Part shown: positions 43,468-55,384 of the stretch, in pieces | Layout of the letters: each line of letters begins with the position of its first letter | How positions within the stretch are numbered: the first letter of the stretch is position 1 | Assembly: GCA_003996215.1 (NCBI GenBank) | Contig: QJPP01000027.1 | Span: 124,001 to 188,000 of the forward strand | Length of the DNA: 64,000 nucleotides | Direction of reading: 5' to 3' | DNA from: Jaltomata sinuosa | Lineage: Eukaryota > Streptophyta > Magnoliopsida > Solanales > Solanaceae | The notes under the pieces: model-generated | Told to the model about the DNA's origin: nothing | Databases searched by the model: none | Seen by the model: the letters and a program-made list of their open reading frames with translations, nothing else | Position numbers and translations under genes: made by a program

Positions 43468-44359
43468 GACATCTTATTCCGCACGCTTTTATATATCTTC
43501 CCGTATAAACCAAACAAGGCATTCTAGGTATATTCCTATCCTAGTCGCAAACCTACTCTTTACGTTACAAAAGAGATGTCTTACTCCCTATATTCTTCAT
43601 TCTATCTCAATGATTCTTCTTCCAAGTTCACAAAGAAATTATAGATTTATTCTAATGGTCGCGCAACATTAAAATATTAAGAACAAGAATATAAGAACAA
43701 CTAATGTGATAAACAAATAATCGAATGAATCATCTACTTCAACAATCATGTATTTAGCTACCATAATTCTAGAATGAGAAGTTTAACTCCACATAGATAT
43801 GGAGCAATTACAACAAATCATCCAAAAAAACATAAAAATAAATACTAAAGGAGAAGAAAAGATAAAACCAATATTCTCCGGCCTCCACGGCAGCTCCTAG
43901 CTCTTCGTAGGTCAAACGTTCTGTAAAAATTATTTTTATGGAATATTTATAGGTGTAGAAAAAAGCCTCAAATAAAATAACTTAGTCCAAAATGGACTAG
44001 GAAACCAAAACCCAATTGGTTTGGACTGTTGTGTTGCGTGTCTGGTCTATTTTCCTCTTCTCTTCGTGATTGGCCAGGTGTCAATAGAATTGAAATTCAA
44101 TTGACAATTGCAAACATGAATATATATTATTATTATATTAACTTCTTTCCATTAAGTTGCCTGCTTGAGTTCCTTATATGATTTCTCATTTTTTGATTCG
44201 TTTCTTCTCTAAATTTCTTCCTCTTCACAGCACTTTAATCCTACAAATAAAAATACTCAATATAAGAATAATTATAAAATCAATGCTCAAAAACGATAAT
44301 AAAAAGACTAAGTATGAGGCAAATAATGATTAAATATATGTACTTTTGGTCTCACATCA
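43468..44359 (-). repeat. 5' LTR of E2, U5-truncated
   Basis: About 892 bp matching 39420-40482. It starts TGATGTGAGACC at 44359 and has a TATA box TATAAATA (43944-43951). The last ~420 bp of the LTR are missing and replaced by the pol fragment. Confidence 0.8.
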
Positions 44360-45030
44360 TCTGCTCTGCTCAACACGCTCTATACAACCACCCGATGAAC
44401 CCTAAGAAGCCACCAAAACTAGCCTGCTAGACAGAAAGCAATGAAACCAATCTCTACCAGAGAATCCCCTACCTTGAGTCTGAGAACCACGGGAACTCCC
44501 CTGACAGCGACGCCTCTTACCGCTACCTCCATATGCCTTGTGACATAACCCCTCTATAGCCCAAGCATGATCAACCACCTGAAGAAAGGTAGTCCCAACT
44601 GTCACCAAGTGCTCTGTCGCCAAACGGAGTGGTGAAAACAATCCTCCAACAAAACCCTAAACTCTCTCAAACTCTGTAAGCACAGTCCTAGCAGTGCGCC
44701 TATCATCTCGTGAAACTCGCCTCATACTCCAAAACCAACATAGAACCCTGTTGGAGACCTGTAACCTCAAACCTAACTGAAGCAACGCTCAAAGAACCAG
44801 GTACTTCCCCTACTTTTGATACTGATACACCCTCTGAAAGACTCAGAGTCTTAGCCATGGTGTCCTGAAGAACTGGGTAGCCATATATCCCATTGGAGGC
44901 TGGGCTGGCCCCAAACCTCCTCATTGATGTGGTATACTCTCACTCTGAAATCTTGGCGCTGGAGGAAGAACTGAAGCAACAGGCGCAGGAGCCTCATCGT
45001 CACCCGCAGTCATACTCGTTCTAGGAATCT
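44360..45030 (-). pseudogene. gag remnant of element H (N-terminal side)
   Basis: Minus-strand frames 44402-44641 (LRLATEHLVTVGTTFLQVVD, then a Gly/Arg/Ser-rich tail GSSRGSQTQGRGFSGRD) and 44703-44924. The first matches the end of the gag core followed by the basic spacer before the zinc knuckles in chromoviruses. It leads into 38776 on the far side of E2, where the knuckles are found. This order is why I treat H as one element split by E2. Confidence 0.6.
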
Positions 45031-45214
45031 GAGAAGGAATGGAACAATGAAGTTTAGAAGTTGATAGAGTCAGGAATGCATGATAAATATCCAAGAATAG
45101 GGAACTTTTCCTAATAATGCCATGTAGCCTCTCGTAGATAGGATACAGACGTCATCGTATCGAGCCCTGAGACTCTACTCAGACACTTGCTCTTATACCA
45201 ACAACACTAGTGAA

Positions 45215-45233
45215 CCTAGATCTCTGATACCAA
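45215..45233 (-). promoter_or_regulatory. Primer-binding site of element H
   Basis: The minus strand reads TTGGTATCAGAGATCTAGG, 2 nt after the LTR end GTCGTGACA. It contains the perfect iMet-type core TGGTATCAGAG. Confidence 0.82.
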
Positions 45234-45235
45234 GC

Positions 45236-47368
45236 TGTCACGACCTAATTTCTCAGGTCATAATGTCACCTAAAAAACCCCAATAGGTGAACCAATCCAT
45301 GTAGCCCAAAATGGTTAGTAATGGCTACTACCTAAGCAAGCACGCACAATAAGCAGAAATAAGCAGAAGCAGATAAATAAAGCAATGTGGAAAGAGAACA
45401 ACCAATATATATACATATAAATAAACTACACCATCCTACAACCTGGTGTAGTATCGGTGTGAAAACTAGTGATAAAATCATCCATTAATCTCATTTATCC
45501 CAAGAAAATCCATAAAACCTGTTTCAAGTCCGTTTAGAATCTTTAATACTGAAAATAGGCCATCGGGCCATGAAAAGTATATAAAACAATGATAGTTAGG
45601 CCCACAGCCTAAGTAGTAGTAAAAAAATGCAGAAAACTCTTTATATGATATGATATGCCTAAACACAATGAATAGCCCAATGGCTCACAATCAACCTATC
45701 GGCCCTGCACAGGCTCAATCTGCTCTACAGCATAGATAACCTAGAATCACAACTTGATGTCCAAGAATCATGGACATTCCAAACATCCCACCATCTATGG
45801 TCCAAAGGCATCTACTAAGGCCACACAAGGCTACAAGAGTAATATTAGGAAACTAGATCAAATACTATAACCAACGTATGAAATAATACAGATAGAATAG
45901 ACGGACAAGGTCTGGGGTGCCAACCTAGAATACCCAACCCAAGGATGCTAGATAGTGCAGTTATAGGCTATATACGCAGAGTCTAAGGAAGGGAAAATTG
46001 TAACCTACCTGTCATCTGACGACAAGCTGCTGGAACGATATTGTCCAAGCCCAAACTGCTCCGAGAAGCCCCAAATTGTGAACAAACTATGAAAACATTA
46101 CTCTAGACATCAAAATGAAGCTAATGATACCTATCATGCTAGTAATCTAGCTGGGTTAAAATCCAGGTAAAAAGCAGGTTCGTGGACCCTGCAATCCGGA
46201 ACTACAAACAAAATTCACCATGAGGTTCCCAACCTCACCAAGAACGCATGCTACAAAAATAAGCAGAGGAAGGGGTCCAAAACAGCCCCCAACCTTCAAG
46301 AATCAAACTAGAATTAAAAGGGAAATTGACGGAATTAAGGAAGGAAACTTACCAAATTAGAAGCCAAGACAGGATCACGATCTAGGAAAATGTTCACCAC
46401 CAAGTTTTGGACTAGATTTGAGTTGATAATGGAGCTTGGAGATTAAAGGATATGGAGAAAAATGATTTTGGGGGAGTTAAAATAAAAGAGGAGAAGCTGG
46501 CAAGCTTTATATGTTGCCAGCGCCCAGACGCAGGCGCGCTAACGCCACAGCGCCCAGGCAGCCGCAGGCGCACTGCATGCTAACGATGGAAGGAATGCAA
46601 GCATGGCACAAGCAGGTAAAGGCACGCTAGAGCAGGCACGTCTAGGCGCCCTCCATGATGTCATACCGGTAAGCAGCAACTTCTAGCAGCCAAGCTTTGG
46701 TAACTTCCAACGGAAAGACCCTCAGAATGCATCCAGGGTCCTGCGAACACACATGAACTAAGCTATTCAACTAAAAAAAGCATTTTGGACTCAACAAAAT
46801 CAATGAAAATCCCAATGAAGGTCTATTTAATGAAAGGTTGAACCCACGCCCAAAATAAACCTGTGGCCTACTAAAACAAAAAGGGAATTTAAAGGCCAAA
46901 TACGAGTCCAAAAACCTTAAAACCTAAACAAATGGTCCCTCTAGCCCAAAATTGACATTCCGGAGTTAACAGCGCTGATGGAATTTCCATCCAAGGCCGT
47001 CTTCCCTGGATATTGAACAAAGTCAATCTTATAAGCCCAACTAGCCTAAAAACACAGAAAGAGAAAGAATTTCAAACTGAAAGCTCCCAGACCCCGACCA
47101 AGGGTTTAACTAGACTAAAGTCACTACTTCGGAGCTAATGAAACTGTCGTAATTTAATTCCAAGCGTGATTGCTAAGAATGTTGACTAAAGTCAATGATT
47201 TCCTAAGCTAAAGTACTAAAATAGGGAAATGGTTATAACGACTTAAAGAATGTCCCAGGCACCAAACTACTAGTCCTAGCAAGCCATAAATGACATAGGT
47301 ATGCTATAGGAAAGTTGTAATAGTACAAAGAAGGTGAAAACATATAAATGATCAGAAGGGTCATTACA
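45236..47368 (-). repeat. 5' LTR of element H
   Basis: About 2133 bp. It starts TGTAATGACCCTTCTGATCA (47368) and ends AATTAGGTCGTGACA (45236). It is related to the element 1 LTR at both ends. A GC-rich stretch of 'gcgccc/ggcgcg' units (46518-46665) lies just upstream of a TATA-like ATATAAAG (46504-46516 region). Confidence 0.82.
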
Positions 47369-48212
47369 TTTTGAGAGATGGATATAAAATTGTTGAGGGA
47401 TACGCTGATAGAGAAAGAGTTCAGGGACCAGGTCTACAGGACCAGAACCGAGGGCGTCACAGCACTTAATTCACAGTCGATGCTAAGAGAAGGATGAACT
47501 TGGTGTCTTAGAGGATTCATCTGTCAAGCAACCTTACCGACGTGACCTACTAATGGTCTTTGGTGGTGGCCTGTGCCATAGAGGGTATTCAGTTGAATGT
47601 GGGGGCTCAGATTGTGTCAGAGTGGAGGGACTTCTATTGGGGCACCAAGAAGTGCCCTTTTCTTCCCAGTCTGGTATATGCACTATGCAAGCAAGTTAAG
47701 GTGCCCGAGCATGAGACTGACAGGGAGGTGGAGATGGACGCTTCCTTTCACCCCCTCCTGGTGAAAGTGATCACTTCCAAGGGAAAGAAGAGGAAGGTGG
47801 GTGAGGCTTAGAGCAGATGAGTTGTTAATGGAGTTGATGATGATGACGATAATCCTTCCCCTTCTTCCCAATCCTAACCCCCGATCACCAGTAGCCGCCT
47901 AGAGGCAGACTTGGCTACAGTTAGGATATTCATAGAGAACGCCCCTACCGGAGCCGCATCCCCACCTCCCCCTTCCCAGGACTATGCAGCGCTCCATAGG
48001 GAACTTGATAAGGAGAAGAAGAAGAGGCACTCCCGTGCCCGCATGCTTGCACTGATGTGGAAGACTATAAAGGTCATGTTTAGCTGTGTCGTCCCTTATT
48101 AGGAGCTCCCCCAGCTAGAGCCAGAGTACATGCAGGAGTTCCCTTTCCCGAGAGACACCAAGGTAGAGAACCCCGCCCGCGCAGCTCCTGATGTTGATGA
48201 GGCATCCGACTA
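47369..48212 (+). pseudogene. Degraded 'putative plant transposon protein' domain gene
   Basis: The clearest frame, 47560-47811, reads VACAIEGIQLNVGAQIVSEW, then FLPSLVYALCKQVKVPEHET, FHPLLVKV and a basic KGKKRKVGEA end. I recognise this block from a plant-specific domain family (Pfam 'putative plant transposon protein') common in Solanaceae and usually found in repeats. Downstream, 47911-48102 reads an Ala/Pro-rich linker and a helical basic stretch (YAALHRELDKEKKKRHSRAR) that ends the protein in such genes. Stops separate the parts, and the upstream portion 47369-47560 is only weakly readable. The left edge is the LTR of element H. Its biochemical role is unknown. It might be the coding part of another element, but no LTR pair frames it. 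Confidence 0.6.
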
Positions 48213-49470
48213 GGACCCTTTCCCCCCCCCCTCTTTTATATATATACACTTTTATTGCTTTGGGTTTTCCCCCATTTGGGGTATGTACTAGACATTGTTC
48301 TCCTCTTCATGTTTCCTTTTATTTTATGCACATTGATGCTAGTTTAACAATATTAATCTTATATGAATATTAAATTAGTTCTATATGCGATTTCCATGCT
48401 TTACGTAGTAGCTCACAGCTTATCTGTCGATTTAAATCATTCCAAGAATGAAAAACAAAATAGGAGAAAACAGGGAAGGGATTCTATCCTACTCATCCTG
48501 CTATAGCGGCTTGCATGCCACTACTGCGATGCTGCTATAGTGGGAAAATTCCCACTATAGCGGGTTAGTCCTGCTATGGCGGCCCCAACGTTAGTAGCCC
48601 AGAAATTTTCAATTTCTGCAAATTTCCCTCATTTTCCATTACCTATTATCATCTTTAACACTTGAAAGCGCATTATGGCTTTATTATAACCTCAAGGTCG
48701 ATCCCCGCAATGCATAAATAAGAACTTAGCACCACATAATCATAAAACCAGTTATAAATCACACCAGAAAATTGGTCATAACATCACATTCCCACTATCA
48801 TGCAACAATAGCCCTTTTTCCCCCATGGTTCCCAACCAATCCCGACTGTCCTGAAACTCAATTTTCCCTAAAGTCACAAATCATTTTGTCCTCTTACCAT
48901 ATTTACCAATGGTAAGTACATGCCCAATATTTAGTACAAAATTTTTAGTTAAACCACATAGCAATTTACCCCTTATCAAATCACATAACCAAGTTATGAC
49001 CCCTTCCTGACCATGAATTTCACAGTAATTCAAGCAATTAAACACCACACATTCGCAGTCATTCAAATCATATAGTTACACGTAAGCACAACTTCAAGTT
49101 TTATCACTAAAATATGTTCTATTTATTATCCTTTATTTGCTTATAGACAACCGTTAGTCGATCACTCATGCATTCACATAGCCTCTAAGGCCAGATACCA
49201 ATTGGAACCTTCCTGGTTCAAACTTCTTTGCTTGTGTCATTTCAGCCGGAAACAATGGCATTCATTTGCCTTGTTAATATACCAATTTGAATAAAGAGAT
49301 ACCAATTGGACTCAACCCATACAAGAAAGCAACAGACCACACGAAAGGAATGAAAGAAGAGGAATAATTTCCTAAAATGCTTCATAGCTTCTCAAAGATT
49401 AGATGTGTATGTCAACACACCAATCTGCAGGACTCTATTCAACATTTGCTCTTGTAATGGGAGATCCATA
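48213..49470. other. Non-coding stretch, probably leader or internal sequence of LTR element F
   Basis: No supported gene. It ends at the primer-binding site of fragment F, so at least its right part is probably the leader of that minus-strand element, though no gag is visible. 48500-48590 has several 'ctatagcgg' units and a perfect palindrome (48534-48561). Confidence 0.4.
48534..48561. repeat. Perfect 13-bp inverted repeat
   Basis: GCTATAGTGGGAA (48534-48546) and TTCCCACTATAGC (48549-48561), separated by 2 nt. It sits among 'gctatagcgg' repeats. Confidence 0.9.
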
Positions 49471-50608
49471 ACCTAGGCTCTGATACCAAATTGTCATAAC
49501 CTAACTACGGAGTTGTGCGGGAACCTACTCTAAATCATCTAGATTGGGAAACCCTTACCACCCGATTAAAAACATGTATGGGGAAGTTAATAAGAAAACA
49601 TAATAATTTCCTTTAATATGTAAAAACAGTTATGATACTTGAGTACAATAAAATCCTTTACAAATACAACAGAAAACCCTCCCTAGGAACTAGTCTAAAT
49701 AGGTATAAGAGCTACTAAGAGAAGAAAAAACAAAATGAAGACACAGCTCCCACCATGGGAAGAGATAAGCAGAAGCTGTTGGAGATTACTATCCACGTCA
49801 GTGGGGAAACTTCAACTGATCCTATGTAGTATCAGTACAAATAACACGTACTGGTAGGCATCATCGATTGACTCGAATCCACCGTATAATATCATATAAA
49901 TAGTCAAAAGTAACATACAATTTGAAATTTAAACAGTCTAAGTCCCTTATTAACTGCCCTTACTACCCAGGTATAATACTCATGAACTTTATACACTCTT
50001 CACCAAGCCTCCCTACCTTATTCCGCTGCCAACTCTACCATTAGAAGTCATTCCATCTCTCTACCTCGGTCGTAACCTAACCCTTTATAACACTAAGACT
50101 CTTCAAGTTCACCCATCTTGCCAACCCCTAAAATTGCCTTGCTAGCTTTGTCACCCTATGATCTAATTTCTAACTATCCCTGTTAGCAGGTCCACCACTC
50201 TCTGTTAAGATTCTACGTTAACAACCTTAACCTATAACCCTTAGCCAATAAATGGAAAACCTGCAAAATCCTTAGTCACCATCCTGACTCAACCACCCCA
50301 CTAGACATGTCCCAGCCAACCTTGATAGATATATACGATGTCAACACATCACTTCAAGTAACCCAAACCACCAAAGGATCCCTAGGACATCATCTACAGT
50401 GTTTATCATGCAATCTTAGTCTACACAAGAACCATCCAAGCATTTAAACACACCAACCCAGCCACTCATGGACCAACATGTAATAAATATATCATAACTA
50501 ATAAGCCTGGTTCACTAATGGACCAACATGTAATATATACATCACAACAAATAAGCCTGGTTCACTCATGGAACCCACACACAGAAGAACAACCAAACAT
50601 GTACCAGG
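49471..50608 (-). repeat. Primer-binding site and truncated 5' LTR, element F
   Basis: The primer-binding site TTTGGTATCAGAGCCTAGGT (minus strand, 49471-49490; iMet type) is followed by an LTR ending at 49492 (…GTTATGACA on the minus strand). The LTR runs right to 50608, where the LTR of element D begins, so its start is lost (about 1.1 kb remain). A pair of ~55-bp tandem units ('ggaccaacatgtaata…aataagcctggttcact') lies at 50469-50570. Confidence 0.7.
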
Positions 50609-53600
50609 TTTCACGCCCCGAGGCTACCCCTTGGATGTAACACGGTGCTTAGTGTCACAAGTGACCCCAAGCTAACCCATGGCCTGGCATGTCTAGATAA
50701 TTTCTTATAAAAATTCAATTGTGCGGAAAACTAAAGCATTCAAATACGTGAGATGGGAAAGAATTCCCAAACATGTCTGAATATATATAGATATATGAAA
50801 ACGTGTTAAGTCTGAAAGTAAACTGAAATACTCAAAAGTTGATTCTAGTCTATGTCTGAGAGCCTCTAACTGAAGTGAGTTGTTGGGACAAACCCCCAGT
50901 TAACTCTAAAAGTCTGGAACTGAAGTAGCAACACTGAAATAATTGAATCTAACTATTGTCCTCAGATCTATGACGACTCACCACTGGTCCGCTGAGTAAG
51001 AACTGGCAATTGAACTAAGGGCGGTCTGGATACTGAGCACCTGAACCTACATCATAAAATGATGTAGTACAAAGGTATGCGTCAGTACTTTGGATGTACT
51101 GAGCATGCAGGATATAAACAGAGCTGTAAAACATGAATATTGATAGAGAAGTATATACTGAGACATGAACTGAAGAATAAATGTATGCAATGACCAAGTA
51201 AGTGAACATGAATATCATAACATTCTGATATGAACTAAATAACTGAATAATGGTCAATGAAATGTTGAGTCTGACTGTGGGAGCTACTATTAACTGACAT
51301 ACCGCAAGCTGAGTTGGCTATGGGGCCAACCTGTAACACTTGATGGAAGGGTGTTCGTACCTTGCCAAGGGTACAAACTAATCTAGCGTGGATCTACTAA
51401 ACTGATGTCCACGAGGGACAAGGGTGTCATGCCTAAACTGATGGGTGACCCCTTTCTAAACTTATAGTGGTGCCATAGTTCTGGGACTCAGGGACTGCTA
51501 CTAAAGGTCTCAACCTAAACTGGCGGGTGAGCCTTCATCCCTTCATCCACTTGGTGCTAAGTCTACTCCCAACTAAATACGTAAGCAATGAATGCAACTG
51601 AAATGCTAAATACCTCAAATACTAATAATCATCTGAGAATACAATAACATGATATTGAAACTAATAGCATTCTAATTTAAAGTATGATTGTCTAAATTAT
51701 CTGCCTAGCAAGTATAAATTATACATACTGAATTTAAGACAAGCCAGGGTTATTGTGTCATGCCCCGAGGCTACCCCCTGGATGTAACATAGGACCCGAC
51801 ACCATAAGTGTCCCAAGTTTACCCTTGGTCATAGCATAACACAGGTATATCAAATAAGCATAGTGCAAGCATAATAGGAACTACATAAATCAATCCATAA
51901 GATAAAAATCAAGAGGGACATGATTCAAAGAAGACCCGAATACTCTCTATGTCTGAAAACCCTCTACACATGACATAAGGAGTTGTTAGGACAAGACCCT
52001 AGCTAACTCAAGGTATGGAAGTAAATAACCAAAACTAGCTAGAATTATAACTGGCCCTCGAAAAATGAGGACTCACCAACACTGACTGGAAATGGTCTGC
52101 GGTCTCTAGCCATGAGCCTGAGGGAGGGAACCTGAATCTGCATCATCAAGAGGATACAGCACAAAGTATGCATCAGTACTATAAGATGTACCGAGTATGT
52201 CATATATGCATGATCATGATAAGAACATACTTAAAACATGCTTGAAATGAGTTCATGTATGTAGAGAGATAGCATAATAAAATATCAAGATATAAGGCAT
52301 AAAACGTGAAATAAAGTCAGGATTCAAAGTAGAGTATCATATAACTTATTAGCTAAAAAATAAACATGTAGGAGTTTCTCTTAACCGATATTAAACCATG
52401 CTGAGCTACATGGAGTCCAGTGTCATTCACCCACACTGAAAAAGGCTGTCCTAACCAGCCAAAGTTAGAACAATGTCATACCAGGATTCTTTCATAAGCC
52501 ACAGAGGGCACCTACGGTGGCACGTAGTTCTGAGACTAAGGGTACTCTCACCTAGTCCAACTCGATGCTAAATACTACTCACAAAACATATATATATATA
52601 TATAGCATGAGGCTCATATACATGTGACATATCTAGATGTCAAAACTTATTCATAAACATGTTCATACCCCGGATCTTCATACTACTCATGAACCTTGGT
52701 TTTAGAAAATGATTCATGAGCATTGATGGTACATCAGGTGTCTTGTCTTGCATAATACTTCATAACTTGTAAAATTTGCGTACTTCATGACTTGTAAAAC
52801 TTTTCATGGTTGTAGTTCAATTTTATAATACATACATTTTCATAGAACATAGGAACTAGGCATGCACTTGCTTGAAAAATTCAAGAGAATCCATGTTATC
52901 AATTTCCCAATTTTCTTAAATCAAACCATGCATGTAGGATTTACCATAATTAGTCTTCAATTCAAAATAGGAGTTCATATGTAAAAACCCATGCAAAATC
53001 ATGCAATTTAGTAGTAATTTCATAATAAAATCATGAGAAAACAATTTATAGCAAAACCCATAAGAATTGGGTAAGAACCCTGATTTGAAAGTTCATGAAA
53101 TCAAAATAAAGATTTAGGGTTTTGGGCACAAGAGTGAAAGGAACCCATTGTTGAATACCCACATACCTTGATTGAAGCTAACCCACTTGAAATTAAAAAG
53201 AAGAGGAGGCTTGAACTTGAAACTTGAAACCCTAACTTGAAGCTTGAGAAGATGGAACTCCTTTTCTTCTTTTGGAAGTTGATTGAAAGAATGGGAGAGA
53301 ATTTAGGCCAAGTAGGAATAAAACCTCTCCTAAATAGGCTTAAAACGACTTATTATAGGATTTAAAAGAGTGAGAAATTACAAAAATACCCCTGGACTTA
53401 AATTTAGAAAAAGCTGGAAAAAGTCAGCTTCAGAGACCACGAGTCAGTCCATGGTCTGGCATCCTAAACGATGAGCCGTCAACTGATCCATGGTTTCAAA
53501 TTCCACTTCTAGGGGTCTACTAGAACTCAACACCACGAGTCACTCTACGGTCTGTGGTTCAGGACGACGGACCATCTTGTTGACTCGTGGTTCCGACTTT

Positions 53601-55155
53601 AGGATATGAGAATCCTCTGATCCTCAGGGATTACGAGTGGAAGAATGGGTCGTGGAATAGGTTGATGAGTCTTTAACCCACTCATGGAATTTAGAAGACT
53701 TGGTACCTCTCTGAAAGTGATTCCATGGTTACAGGACAGACCGTCATTCAAAATGATGACCCGTCAAATTATTCGTGGAAACTGGGTAGAAAAGATGAAT
53801 TTTGACAAACCACGGGTCACTCTACTGACCTGGTTTTGGTCTACGGGTCGTGAACCAACCAGTTGTTTTGAAGATGAAAATTTTAAGGTTTAGTTCAGAA
53901 ATCACGAGTCATAGTACAGACCGTGGTTCAGAACCACGGTTCGTCATCCTTGTCCGTAGTCACTGATAGTTATTCAGTAAATTGCCTATAGTTGTTTACT
54001 CCAGACTCGGATTAATGCGCGGTCAGTGGCGTTAGAAAGAAGACTCAAAAACCTTTAATTTGGTGGGTACTAGGCTACCTAACTCTTTATATTTTAGGAG
54101 GAATGGTTGATTGAAATTTACCCTAGTTTAGTCTTACATGAAAACTTACTTAGGTGAGGTGCTTGCGACTTAACTTGATGATAGGAGTTTCTTATGAACA
54201 TGATTCACATCCAAAGCACTCACCACACTAGGAAAATGATCATTACACTTATGGAAAAGGTTTGGGTATTAGCTTAGGATTTTTGGGGTGTTACATACTG
54301 AGTCCTGTACATATGACTATGCTAATTCTCCAAGGAACATGAAATAAATATCATTTAAACAATAGCATCTGAATTGAAAGGAATCCCTAAGATTTAGGAA
54401 CCATAGGTCTGAATATTTCATGGAGAACTGAAGAACTGACTGAATTCTAGGGACCTAATGGGTAAAAGGAACCCACTAGTGAAATCCCACATACCTGGAA
54501 GAATATTATACGGTTGAACCTTTAGATTTGGGGATGAGCTTGAAGAAAACCCTCTTGCTTGTTCTTAAGAGGAAACGCTTCTTTACTTGCTTGAAACTGC
54601 TAAGTGTCGATTTGGTTTAGGAGTAATGAGGGGGAAAAGAGTAAGAACCCTTTAATTACTCCCAAAATGACTTAGGATCAGAGTTAAAAAAATTAGGAAA
54701 AGACCAAAATGACCCCAACTTAAAAGAAGGAACTACATAAATTTTCCACCAGACGGGGTACTCAACGGGCGCCAAACTTGCAATGGCCCATCGGCTCGAG
54801 CGTCGAAGAAGGGCAAGCTAGGGCTGGTCCCCTGGTAAGTTCCCACGATGGCTCTTATGGCCCGTCCATGATGGCCGTAGTGATAGCCCGCCGGAGCAGA
54901 GGAGGCCTAGGGAGGGCCACTGGTGGTCTACCATGGGCTGCCCCATGGCCCGTCGAACTTTTGACGCCCGTGGGGACCCCTATCTAGCTGAGGTAGGTTG
55001 GCAGAGCCGCTAGTCTCTTCCAAAAGGAACCACGATAGGCCATCGTGTCCACGACGCCCATGGGTTAGTCCGTGGGGCTTTCTTGGAGATTAAATTTTGC
55101 TGAGTTTTTCTGAGCTTTGGGTTTTAAATGTTGTTTTGAATTATGGGGTGTTACA
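50609..55155 (-). repeat. 3' LTR of element D, split by a solo LTR
   Basis: It starts TGTAACACCCCATAATTC (55155) and ends CTCGGGGCGTGAAA (50609). The two parts are 50609-51755 and 54296-55155, about 2.0 kb together. 54750-55080 holds a GC-rich array of 'cgggc/ccgtcg/gatggcc' units. Confidence 0.8.
51756..54295 (-). mobile_element. Solo LTR nested in the 3' LTR of element D
   Basis: About 2540 bp. It starts TGTAACACCCCAAAAATCC (54295) and ends GTAGCCTCGGGGCATGACA (51756). The target duplication is TATTG (51751-51755) and TACTG (54296-54300), i.e. one mismatch. It is related to its host LTR at both ends. 53430-53960 holds repeated 'accacgagtc…ccgtggtt' units. It also contains an AT dinucleotide run near 52590. 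Confidence 0.82.
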
Positions 55156-55182
55156 ATATCCCTCCCTTGGGATCATTCATCC
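55156..55182 (-). promoter_or_regulatory. Polypurine tract of element D
   Basis: The minus strand reads GATCCCAAGGGAGGGATAT directly before the LTR start TGTAACACCC. It is purine-rich and in the expected place. Confidence 0.72.
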
Positions 55183-55384
55183 TCGAATGAAGACTAACCT
55201 TAGTTTGGAGGGAAAGAGCTGCAATCCCTACCAACTTAATACTAGAAGCTAATATCTGACTGAGTCTAGTTCTAAGTACATGAAAGCATGCTAAAGATAC
55301 TGGAATAGCTAGGAAAACATGATTCTGAGATTGAAATGCATAAGAAGAAACTGAGGGACTACAGAGGAACTATTACCTCAAGCT

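Larger units (their letters stand above)
38997..44359 (-). mobile_element. Non-autonomous LTR element E2 with one small ORF
   Basis: A minus-strand element with a complete 3' LTR (38997-40482), a polypurine tract with stem-loop, a long non-coding region, one 149-residue ORF, a tRNA-Asp-type primer-binding site (43046-43065), and a 5' LTR whose last ~420 bp are replaced by a pol fragment (43068-43467, then 43468-44359). It sits inside the gag of element H. No 5-bp target duplication is recognisable. There is no gag core, protease, RT or integrase, so it must be mobilised in trans. The non-coding part shares motif islands with copies A/B and E. Confidence 0.75.
36480..47368 (-). mobile_element. 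Decayed chromovirus element H, interrupted by E2
   Basis: The 5' LTR (45236-47368), iMet-type primer-binding site and gag start (44360-45030) are on the right. After the E2 insertion (38777-44359) come the zinc-knuckle region (38320-38680) and heavily mutated pol (36480-38200). The 3' end is cut at 36480 by copy C. Minus strand throughout. It is the most decayed coding region in the window. Confidence 0.75.

Noticed and set aside
52590..52612. AT dinucleotide run
   Set aside because: A simple microsatellite inside an LTR. No sign of a scaffold element or origin.
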